Shown here in pieces: positions 6,993-13,159 of a stretch of 13,159 nt of DNA. The notes beneath the pieces were generated by a model. It saw only the letters and a program-made list of their open reading frames with translations, was not told the DNA's origin and did no database searches. The translations under genes and the position numbers were made by a program. Every line of letters begins with the position of its first letter. The stretch's first letter is position 1. Source of the stretch: Pseudomonadota bacterium (GTDB lineage: Bacteria > Pseudomonadota > Alphaproteobacteria > Rs-D84). Where the stretch lies: assembly GCA_030531915.1 (NCBI GenBank), contig JAUNMD010000018.1:1-13159 (forward strand). The letters are read 5' to 3'.

Positions 6993-7012
6993 GTGCGGAT
7001 TATAACGGATTT
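6973..7012 (-). terminator. Intrinsic terminator of the HAD gene, overlapping the next gene's start
   Basis: A perfect 12-bp inverted repeat (arms 7001-7012 and 6976-6987, AAATCCGTTATA and its complement) encloses a 13-base loop. On the minus strand the 3' arm runs into six T (6973-6978, three of them within the stem), the form of a Rho-independent terminator. It lies 14 bases past the HAD stop codon. It also covers the -10 box, the ATG and codons 2-6 of the 88-aa gene. Confidence 0.6.
6999..7004 (-). promoter_or_regulatory. -10 box (TATAAT) of the 88-aa gene, leaderless
   Basis: Perfect TATAAT on the minus strand, six bases before the ATG at 6990-6992. No good -35 hexamer is visible 15-19 bases upstream, so strength is uncertain. 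Same -10-to-ATG spacing as comEC. Confidence 0.45.
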
Positions 7013-7026
7013 ATTTGCATTGCGCC

Positions 7027-7629
7027 CTAGGCATGTTTTCGCAGGCCTGTTTTGGCATCGACCCAAACCTGCTCGGCCGCGATTTCCATCAGTGGCATAT
7101 CAGATGGGCTGTCCGAATAACTGCGCACGACGCGCGGTATGATTTTATTTTTTGATGCCCATGTGTCCAAGGCAACAACCTTGTTCGCGCCCCAGCACAA
7201 GAATTTATATTTCCATGGGGCGGCCGCGTCCATTTGCGACGTCAAAAACGCATCAAATTTAATATCACGCACCAGTTGTGGAACAAGGTAATCCGCACTG
7301 GCCGAAATCAGAACCACCTTGCGCCCCGCCGCGCGTTCGGCGGCAACCTGTTCTTTGGCCCAGCCAAAGCGTTCCATTTTATGTTGTTTAATAAAATCAG
7401 GGGCAAATTTTTTAACCATATCCGCCGTTAAAAACCGACGCATTTTTTCGCGCCACCAGACGCCCGCGGGATTAAACATGCGCGCAATCGCCGCAACCGC
7501 CATCAATGGCAAAAACAACCATGGACGCAGCGAATGGCGAAAGCAATAGCGACCAAATTCCACATTTGAATCACGCGCCGACAGCGTCCCATCAAAATCA
7601 AAAACAACGACATCTTGTTTCATTAGCAT
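7027..7629 (-). CDS. HAD-IB family phosphatase, PgpC/YfhB-like
   Basis: A 200-aa haloacid dehalogenase-superfamily phosphatase. Motif I is DFDGT (Asp11 nucleophile, Asp13 acid/base), motif II is LISAS (Ser109 or Ser111), motif III Lys is probably Lys150, and motif IV is YSDSPSDMPL (Asp173, Asp177). A hydrophobic stretch in the cap (residues ~36-50, WLFLPLMAVAAIA) and the QVWVDAKTGLRK ending match the plan of E. coli PgpC/YfhB, which dephosphorylates phosphatidylglycerophosphate in phosphatidylglycerol synthesis. That specific substrate is inference; other HAD-IB phosphatases share the motifs. The start at 7627-7629 is chosen because AAGGA (7638-7642) lies 8 bases upstream; the frame opens at 7686, but that portion lacks family features and contains the promoter. 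Confidence 0.85.
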   Translation of the reverse strand: MLMKQDVVVFDFDGTLSARDSNVEFGRYCFRHSLRPWLFLPLMAVAAIARMFNPAGVWWREKMRRFLTADMVKKFAPDFIKQHKMERFGWAKEQVAAERAAGRKVVLISASADYLVPQLVRDIKFDAFLTSQMDAAAPWKYKFLCWGANKVVALDTWASKNKIIPRVVRSYSDSPSDMPLMEIAAEQVWVDAKTGLRKHA

Positions 7630-7660
7630 ATTACAAATCCTTTTGTGTTTTTCGGGCGTT

Positions 7661-7688
7661 ATTATAAATAACTTTTTTTTATACACAA
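7661..7688 (-). promoter_or_regulatory. Predicted promoter of the HAD phosphatase gene
   Basis: On the minus strand TTGTGT (-35, 7683-7688) and perfect TATAAT (-10, 7661-7666) are separated by 16 bases of mostly A and T. The predicted start near 7654 gives a leader of about 25 bases with the AAGGA site. It directly follows the terminator of the efflux operon. Confidence 0.5.
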
Positions 7689-7689
7689 T

Positions 7690-7711
7690 AAAAAACGGGG
7701 CGATGCCCCGT
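7690..7711 (-). terminator. Rho-independent terminator of the efflux operon
   Basis: A perfect 7-bp GC-rich stem (ACGGGGC/GCCCCGT, arms 7705-7711 and 7695-7701) with a 3-base loop is followed on the minus strand by six T (7690-7695). It lies 3 bases beyond the RND stop codon. CTTTT also follows on the plus strand, but no plus-strand gene is present there. Confidence 0.85.
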
Positions 7712-7714
7712 CTT

Positions 7715-10700
7715 TTATTTGTTGCGGCTCAGACGACGACGTGCACGTTCAATGATAAAGAACAATGCAGGCGTCAGTGTGAATGTGAATATCAAACTGG
7801 CCAACATACCACCAATCATAACCGCAGCCATTGCGACCTTCATACCGTCGGCCGACCACAACTGGGGCACCATACCGGTGATAACCGCGATTGATGTCAT
7901 CAACACCATATAACGTTTATCGTTCAGTTCTGTCCACAGGGCGGATTTGGCGTCTTCGCCGTTTTTAACGCGTGCGATTGTTGGTTCCAGCACCAGAATG
8001 TTGTTGTTCACCACCAGACCAACCAACATAACGAACGCCAACATAGCACCAACGTTCATTGACGCCCCCGACAGGAACAGCATCACAAACACGCCCGCGA
8101 ATGATGTCAGAATTGACGTCGCGATGGTGAATGGGTGCGCCAGCGAGTTCATAATGGCCGCCAGCAACATAAATGTCAGCACGGTTGCCAAGAAGAACGC
8201 CTGACCGATTTCGCCGGTTGTTTCGTCCTGAATTTCGGACATACCGCCAAATTCAGCACCATAACCCGCGTCCCAATCAATGGTATTCAGTGCGGACTGA
8301 ATCTTGGCCTGAACAGGGCCCATTGTGGATTTACCGATATTGATATCGATTTCGGTAATTCTGTTCTTGTCCAGACGGCTGATGTTTGGGGTCGCAGTGG
8401 TGTTTTCAATTTTTCCCAACGATGACAACGCAACCATACCCTTTTGAGAGTTCACGTACACATTGTCGAACATTTCAGCGGTCTTGAACGGTTTGGCAAA
8501 TTCCAAAACGATTGGATATTCTTCGCCCGCTTCCTTGTACTTGTAATCGTCATTACCAAACAGGGCCGTACGCAATGTCGAACCAGCATACGAATTTTTC
8601 ACACCCCAGAAATTCATCTTGTTTTCATCAGGTATGAATTTGATTTCGTTACCTGGGGTTTGCTGGGCACGAACCGCACTCTGCACCTCTGGTATCTGGT
8701 TTATCAATTCGATTGCGCGCGTGGCGTATGCTTCGCGTTTTGCATCATCTTCGCCGGTGATGTTCAAAACCATATCAGACGATACAGACGATGACATAGA
8801 CGCGCCCGCACGGATCTGGATTTCAACGTCTGGAATTGTTGCCAAGCGTGGCAGCATACGACGTGACAGTTCCTTGTCAGACAATCTGCGATCTGCGCGG
8901 TCAACCAATTCAACCTTGACCTTGATATTTTGCAGACCACGTTCGCCGATTTTTACAGATGTTGATTTAACATCTTTGAAATCGCGCAGTTGTTCTTCGA
9001 TTTGCGATGCAATATCACGTGACTTTTCAAATGTTGCGCCCATTGGTGCACGCGCCGTGATATTGATTTCATTGTTATCGGTTGCCGGTGTAAATTCATT
9101 ACCAACAAACCGAACCAATGACATTGATGCAATAAAGATTGCAACCGCCAAACCAACAACGCGCCATGGGTGATTGTATTGTGTATCAAACCATTTGTGC
9201 AGACGCGCAACCGCCGGCGATTCCGCTGTACCGGACGCCTTTTTAACCTTTTTCGGTGCAGTGTCAGATGACGTCAGACGCAAAATTTTTGCAATCATCA
9301 TTGGGGTCAGTGTGAAACTGAACAGCAATGACAACAGTGTCAGGTACACAACGGTCAAACCGAACTGAACCATGAACTGGCCAACAATACCGCCCATAAA
9401 TGCCAATGGCAAGAACACCACGACGTTTGTTCCAACACCCGCCAGAACAGATACCGCGACCTTTTTCGTACCATCGATTGCGGCGTTTTCTGGGTCTTTG
9501 CCGGCACGCATTTCTTGCAATGCGGATTCAATCATAATAATTGCGTTTGACACCAACGTACCCAATGCCGACGAATACGCCAACAATGTCATTGCATTGA
9601 TTGTAAATCCACTGCCGTCCATAAAGAAGAAACCAGCAATCAATGACGCAGGAATCACGACACCCGCGATAATTGTTGAACGCCAGTTACGTGTAAACGC
9701 CAACAGAACCAATACTGTAAAGATAATACCCAAAACAATACCATCAATGGTGCTGTTTGTTTCATCGGCAACCGCGGTTGACGAATCCGAAATAATTTCC
9801 ATTGTGGCATTTGGGAAACGGGTCTGCATATCGGCCTGCAATTCAGGCATCTTTTTACGCAGGGCCTGTGAAATTTTAATTGCGTTACCATCAGATGCTT
9901 TGACCACTGATGCAATCACAACTGGTTCGCCGTTGTAACGTGCGCCTGTTTCAATATCGCGTGCGGCATCGGTAATTGTTGCAACATCAGACAGTTTGAA
10001 ACGTGCGCCTTCGACCGTGGTCAGGTGCAGGTTTGCAATTTCATCAACAGATGCAAATTCGCCAATAAAACGAACGTTTGATGAATTTGCCGATGTTTCA
10101 ATTTTACCCCCAGGTACGTTCAGGTTACGCGCCGCCAATGCAGACACAACGTCCATAACCGTCGCACCACGTGCCGCCATCAGTTCTGGGTTCATTTCAA
10201 CGCGGATTGCGCGATTTTCACCACCGAATACAGACACACTGGCAACGCCCTTGGTCGCGGTGATTTTGTTTGCCAAGATGTTATCAACATATTCTTGCAA
10301 ATCACGCGCAGACGCCCCACGCAGAACGATATCAACAACCGATTCCTGCAATGGGTTCAATTTTTCAACAACGGGCTGTTTCAACGCATCTGGAAATTCA
10401 GATGACAATGCGTCGATTTTTGATTTTACCTCGCTGGATTTATCATTTACGTTTACGCCCAAGTTAAATTCGGCCATAACGTAACCGCCGTTTTCATATG
10501 CCTGTGATGTCAGTTTTTTCAGGCCGGCAACCTCTGACATGGCGTCTTCGGCCTTTTTAATAACCTGTGATTCAATTTCCGCAGGTGATGCCCCAGGGTA
10601 CACGAACGACGCCGTCACCATTGGAAAGTCCAACGACGGTGTACGTTCAATGTTCATCTTTGGAAATGAAACCAAACCCAATACGACCCACATCAAAACA

Positions 10701-10744
10701 AACATAACGGTTGTGACGGGTCTGCGAACGAAAAACTTTAACAT
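7715..10744 (-). CDS. RND-family efflux permease with altered proton-relay residues
   Basis: Inner-membrane pump subunit of the HAE1/AcrB-like RND type, normally a trimer exporting compounds in exchange for protons. Length is 1009 aa, close to normal. It shows the expected order: TM1 (residues ~10-28, after the RRPV start), the first periplasmic loop with FPMVTASFVYPGASPAEIE, TM2-TM6 (~333-490), a Lys-rich cytoplasmic linker (~491-515), TM7 (~528-546), the second periplasmic loop, and TM8-TM12 (~848-998). By alignment of GTLVSNAIIMIES with AcrB GLLVDDAIVVVEN, the paired TM4 aspartates 407/408 are Ser399-Asn400. The TM10 lysine 940 is Asn913 in GLVVNNNILVLE. The TM11 Arg (Arg944) and Thr (Thr950) are kept. 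It is the last gene of marR-tolC-adaptor-RND, with an AAGGGGAAAG ribosome binding site just after the adaptor stop. Substrate unknown. Confidence 0.95.
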   Translation of the reverse strand: MLKFFVRRPVTTVMFVLMWVVLGLVSFPKMNIERTPSLDFPMVTASFVYPGASPAEIESQVIKKAEDAMSEVAGLKKLTSQAYENGGYVMAEFNLGVNVNDKSSEVKSKIDALSSEFPDALKQPVVEKLNPLQESVVDIVLRGASARDLQEYVDNILANKITATKGVASVSVFGGENRAIRVEMNPELMAARGATVMDVVSALAARNLNVPGGKIETSANSSNVRFIGEFASVDEIANLHLTTVEGARFKLSDVATITDAARDIETGARYNGEPVVIASVVKASDGNAIKISQALRKKMPELQADMQTRFPNATMEIISDSSTAVADETNSTIDGIVLGIIFTVLVLLAFTRNWRSTIIAGVVIPASLIAGFFFMDGSGFTINAMTLLAYSSALGTLVSNAIIMIESALQEMRAGKDPENAAIDGTKKVAVSVLAGVGTNVVVFLPLAFMGGIVGQFMVQFGLTVVYLTLLSLLFSFTLTPMMIAKILRLTSSDTAPKKVKKASGTAESPAVARLHKWFDTQYNHPWRVVGLAVAIFIASMSLVRFVGNEFTPATDNNEINITARAPMGATFEKSRDIASQIEEQLRDFKDVKSTSVKIGERGLQNIKVKVELVDRADRRLSDKELSRRMLPRLATIPDVEIQIRAGASMSSSVSSDMVLNITGEDDAKREAYATRAIELINQIPEVQSAVRAQQTPGNEIKFIPDENKMNFWGVKNSYAGSTLRTALFGNDDYKYKEAGEEYPIVLEFAKPFKTAEMFDNVYVNSQKGMVALSSLGKIENTTATPNISRLDKNRITEIDINIGKSTMGPVQAKIQSALNTIDWDAGYGAEFGGMSEIQDETTGEIGQAFFLATVLTFMLLAAIMNSLAHPFTIATSILTSFAGVFVMLFLSGASMNVGAMLAFVMLVGLVVNNNILVLEPTIARVKNGEDAKSALWTELNDKRYMVLMTSIAVITGMVPQLWSADGMKVAMAAVMIGGMLASLIFTFTLTPALFFIIERARRRLSRNK

Positions 10745-10754
10745 TTCTTTCCCC

Positions 10755-11363
10755 TTATTCCTTTACTTGAATTTTTTCACCGTCCGATACGCGCGTCAGA
10801 ATAACGACATCGCCATCGTTCAGACCGGACGAAATCAGTGCATTGTCGGCATCTTGGCGTGCGACAACAACGTCGCGGGCACGCGCAATATTGCCATCGA
10901 CCACCATAACAACACCGTTGTTCACGGCATATACCGGCACGAAATGACCCGTTGCACGAAATTCCGCATATTGCAAACCGTCGGCAACACCACGTGTGCG
11001 CACAACGTGCATACCAGAATCCAAATCAATATCAGGCGATACAGATACAATCACGCCACCTGCAACATGCTGGCCCGCGCCGAACTTGTGTGCACGGCCC
11101 GACGCAACATATGCGCGATTGCTTTTAACCGCAATCGGTTCACGCAATACACCAGATGTACGTTCAATTTGCTGAACAACAACCGGCACGCCGTCTGTTT
11201 CTGCAACGCGCGCGGCGTTATAGACAGAACGCGCATTTTCAATACCAATCATTGTAAAGCGAAATACCACCCATAAAACCAACACCGCAATCAGGCCAAT
11301 CGACATGATTTTGCGCGCACGGGGCTGCTTTAACTTTTCCATAAACTGTTGTAACTTTTCCAT
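10755..11363 (-). CDS. Truncated-form periplasmic adaptor (membrane fusion protein) of RND efflux
   Basis: Adaptor-like protein between a TolC homologue and an RND permease. At 202 aa it is about half the usual ~370-400. A membrane anchor spans residues ~20-38. A short region begins with VPVVVQQIERTSG (59-71). The segment GGVIVSVSPDIDLDSGMHVV (~102-121) looks like the beta-barrel domain. Residues ~139-202 look like the membrane-proximal domain, FVPVYAV then VVMVVDGNIARARDV and SSGLNDGDVVIL. I see no coiled-coil hairpin and no complete lipoyl domain. The frame is intact with its own AGGTG site (11371-11375) 2 bases past the tolC stop, so this is a native short form rather than a fragment left by a stop codon. 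A remote relative without pump function is possible. Confidence 0.75.
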   Translation of the reverse strand: MEKLQQFMEKLKQPRARKIMSIGLIAVLVLWVVFRFTMIGIENARSVYNAARVAETDGVPVVVQQIERTSGVLREPIAVKSNRAYVASGRAHKFGAGQHVAGGVIVSVSPDIDLDSGMHVVRTRGVADGLQYAEFRATGHFVPVYAVNNGVVMVVDGNIARARDVVVARQDADNALISSGLNDGDVVILTRVSDGEKIQVKE

Positions 11364-11365
11364 TT

Positions 11366-12697
11366 TTATTCACCTAACTTTTCAACTGATTCTGCTGACA
11401 TCAGAATATTGTACTTTGCATTCAGCAGTGCCATATCCAACTGGTACAGGCCCGCGGACACTTCGGCCAATTCAACCGCAGATGTTTGACCCGCAGCGAA
11501 ACGATCGCTGGAAATACCATATGCCTTGGCCGCCAGATTACGTGCATTTTCCAACGTCTTCAAATTACCACGCAGGTGGTTGTATTTATCAACCGCACGT
11601 GTGTATTCTTCGGACGTCATCTTCTTGGCCTTGTCCAAGTCCTGATGCGCGGCTTCGGCATTCATGGCCTCGACCGTGGCATTGGCGCGATTTACACCGC
11701 CGCTGAAAATAGGAACTTGCAATGACAATCCCCAATATGCGGACTGGCTGTTATTACGATTGAACATGTTGTTGAAATCTTTGTCCAATGCCAAATAACT
11801 GTACGAACCAACCGCCGCCAATGTTGGGTACGCGCCCGCACGTTTTGAACGCGCCTGCTTTTCATACATGGCAACCTGATCCGCCATCGCCTGCAATTTT
11901 GGCGAGGTCTTGAACTTTGGCGCATTCAAATCATCAAATGCGGTTGGAAATTCATCGGTCAATGTGATGTCTTCGTCCATATCGATACCCGCCAGAATCT
12001 TTAACATTCTGTATGCGGTGTCACGATTAAATTCGGCATCCGACAGGTTGATTTCCTTGGCCGCGATATCAGATTCGATTTTGACCAAATTGCTGCGGTT
12101 GGCACGACCGGCGGACGCCAAGCTCTGCTTTGCACGACGCGCAGATTCCAAATCCTGCTTTGAAATTTTGACGATTTCGTCCGTCATTTTCGCCGTCCAA
12201 TAAATATCAACCGCGCTGTATTTGATTTCACGACGGGTGGCCTCGCGCCCAGATTCCGCCATCTTTATCGCACTGCGCACGCCATCGACCGCGTTGCCAA
12301 TTTTACCAAATGTGTAAATCGGCTGGCTGACGTTCACGCCCGCCATAAAGATATTATCTGGCACATCAATATGATTTACCTCGACCCCCAAGGTGTTTGC
12401 CAAAATACCGCCCATTTCTGGTGTCAAGTTCACGCCGTATGATTTGAATGGCTCTTTGACATTTATCAGGTTCATGTATGATACGCTGCCATCAATCTTG
12501 AACCAACGATTAGAATTGGCAACGTCCAATGACGCCTGTGCTTTCTTTACATTTGCATCTGCCTTTTTCAGGTCTTGGGATTCGGCCAAAATCTTGTCCA
12601 CAGCCGCGCCCAACGACAAATCCATTGCATTCGCATTTGCCGTCATGGCCGCAACCGTGCCACAGAAAATCGCCATAGCACGTCCGATTTTACGCAT
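11366..12697 (-). CDS. TolC-family outer membrane efflux protein
   Basis: Outer-membrane channel component that gives exported compounds a route across the periplasm. Length 443 aa, normal for the family. A signal peptide covers residues 1-24 (positive start, hydrophobic core, ANA before the cut). The mature part has the two OEP repeats: the first with long helices and the strand motif SQPIYTFGKIGN (124-135), the second with LQVPIFSGGVNRANA (326-340) and the final helices ending RFAAGQTSAVELAE. GGAG lies 8 bases before the ATG, inside the last codons of marR, and the ATG overlaps the marR stop by eight bases. The operon context assigns it to the RND pump encoded two genes downstream. Confidence 0.93.
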   Translation of the reverse strand: MRKIGRAMAIFCGTVAAMTANANAMDLSLGAAVDKILAESQDLKKADANVKKAQASLDVANSNRWFKIDGSVSYMNLINVKEPFKSYGVNLTPEMGGILANTLGVEVNHIDVPDNIFMAGVNVSQPIYTFGKIGNAVDGVRSAIKMAESGREATRREIKYSAVDIYWTAKMTDEIVKISKQDLESARRAKQSLASAGRANRSNLVKIESDIAAKEINLSDAEFNRDTAYRMLKILAGIDMDEDITLTDEFPTAFDDLNAPKFKTSPKLQAMADQVAMYEKQARSKRAGAYPTLAAVGSYSYLALDKDFNNMFNRNNSQSAYWGLSLQVPIFSGGVNRANATVEAMNAEAAHQDLDKAKKMTSEEYTRAVDKYNHLRGNLKTLENARNLAAKAYGISSDRFAAGQTSAVELAEVSAGLYQLDMALLNAKYNILMSAESVEKLGE

Positions 12698-13139
12698 TTT
12701 TTAACTCCATCTTTACTAAAATGCTGTTCATTGTTTTCAACGCACTGGTCAATGCCGCTTCGTCATCAGGGGTGATGTTTTCAAACATGCGGGTCAATGC
12801 ATTGCGAAAACCGTCCAATGCCTTTTCCGCCAGTTTTGCCCCCGCCGCCGTACATTCATACCACGTGTTACGACGATCGTTTTCATCAATAGTGCGCGTA
12901 ACCATACCATCGCGTTCCAGTTTGCGAAATGTCGCACACAAATTCGGTGTCGGAACCAATTCGCGACGTGCAATTTCCTTTAACCGCGCACGACCGCCCA
13001 TATGCAGGCGTACCAGAACAGTCATCTGGTTCTTTGGATAAATGCCCGAATCCAGCGGTTCTTTGCGCAGACGTTCGGCCAATTTGTCCAATGCCAACAC
13101 ATTAGATTCCATCAAACGAATAAATTCTTTGCGAGCCAT
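12690..13139 (-). CDS. MarR-family transcriptional regulator
   Basis: Dimeric winged-helix regulator of the MarR type, usually a repressor released by small phenolic or toxic ligands. The 149-aa protein has flanking dimer helices (residues ~1-30 and ~102-147) and a winged helix-turn-helix (~38-100). The recognition region is PTPNLCATFRKLERDGMV, and the wing has the family signature DENDRRN (85-91). It is the first gene of the efflux operon, so autoregulation and control of the tolC-adaptor-RND genes is the natural inference. Its promoter and operator lie beyond the right window edge. AAGGGGG (13145-13151) lies 5 bases before the ATG. Confidence 0.92.
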   Translation of the reverse strand: MARKEFIRLMESNVLALDKLAERLRKEPLDSGIYPKNQMTVLVRLHMGGRARLKEIARRELVPTPNLCATFRKLERDGMVTRTIDENDRRNTWYECTAAGAKLAEKALDGFRNALTRMFENITPDDEAALTSALKTMNSILVKMELKNA

Positions 13140-13144
13140 TTTTG

Positions 13145-13151
13145 CCCCCTT
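13145..13151 (-). promoter_or_regulatory. Ribosome binding site of marR (AAGGGGG)
   Basis: AAGGGGG five bases before the marR ATG. It shares the 11-base string AAGGGGGCAAA with the pyrG ribosome binding site at the other end of the window. Relative to AAGGAGG it would pair with the 16S tail through one G-U wobble. Confidence 0.6.
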
Positions 13152-13159
13152 TTGGCAGA

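Noticed and set aside
7630..7686. Upstream extension of the HAD gene to 7686
   Set aside because: The extra residues lack family features and the DNA holds the promoter and AAGGA site.
9372..9938. Long plus-strand frame (188 aa) opposite the RND gene, and similar ones at 6183-6827 and 4879-5469
   Set aside because: Composition mirrors the codon use of the opposite gene, with no start context and no recognisable family. They are antisense shadows.
13140..13159. Small TGCC/GGCA inverted repeat around the marR ribosome binding site as a MarR operator
   Set aside because: Only 4-bp arms, too short to claim, and the rest of the promoter is outside the window.
1..13159. CRISPR arrays, insertion sequences, tRNA or rRNA genes, and signs of recent transfer
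   Set aside because: No spaced direct repeats, transposase motifs or RNA gene signatures were seen, and base composition and codon use look uniform by eye.

Overview
The window reads as a gene-dense chromosomal segment of an alphaproteobacterium with a compact genome. The evidence is the alphaproteobacterial form of ComEC (no metallo-beta-lactamase tail, ending in an Arg-Pro-Trp motif), the def-fmt-truA gene cluster, overlapping genes and very short intergenic gaps. I infer an uncultured, somewhat genome-reduced lineage (host-associated or gut type), but no marker here fixes the order or genus. No tRNA, rRNA, insertion sequence, prophage or CRISPR array was found, and no stretch over 300 bases lacks a gene.

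Layout, left to right. (1) The N-terminal 381 codons of pyrG (CTP synthase) run leftward off the window edge. Back to back with it is a rightward comEC/rec2 DNA-uptake channel gene. The 79-base gap between them holds two overlapping divergent promoters whose -35 boxes share an 11-base palindrome. (2) On the minus strand, comEC meets truA tail to tail with a 47-base overlap. truA is the last gene of a leftward operon rmuC-def-fmt-(81-aa Cys/Trp-rich protein)-truA, which covers DNA maintenance, formyl-Met handling and tRNA pseudouridylation. (3) Upstream of rmuC lie a small membrane-anchored coiled-coil gene (88 aa) and a HAD-IB phosphatase gene resembling PgpC/YfhB. Each has its own promoter, and these promoters are nested in or adjacent to the terminator hairpin of the preceding gene. 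(4) The right 5.4 kb is one leftward operon, marR-tolC-adaptor-RND permease, ending in a strong intrinsic terminator.

The most unusual part is the efflux operon. The RND permease is full length, but the two TM4 aspartates of the canonical proton relay are Ser399-Asn400 and the TM10 lysine is Asn913. Its partner adaptor is only 202 aa. It keeps a membrane anchor, a beta-barrel-like part and a membrane-proximal-like part, but has no room for the alpha-helical hairpin that normally reaches TolC. The TolC-family protein itself is full length with a signal peptide. Together this suggests a divergent tripartite (or not truly tripartite) RND system under MarR control; substrate and energy coupling cannot be read from sequence.

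The second theme is compact expression architecture. There are two cases of a perfect TATAAT placed exactly six bases before an ATG (comEC and the 88-aa gene), which predicts leaderless mRNAs. There are also promoters buried in terminators, and coupled overlaps (ATGA, and eight-base ATG-to-TAA overlaps).
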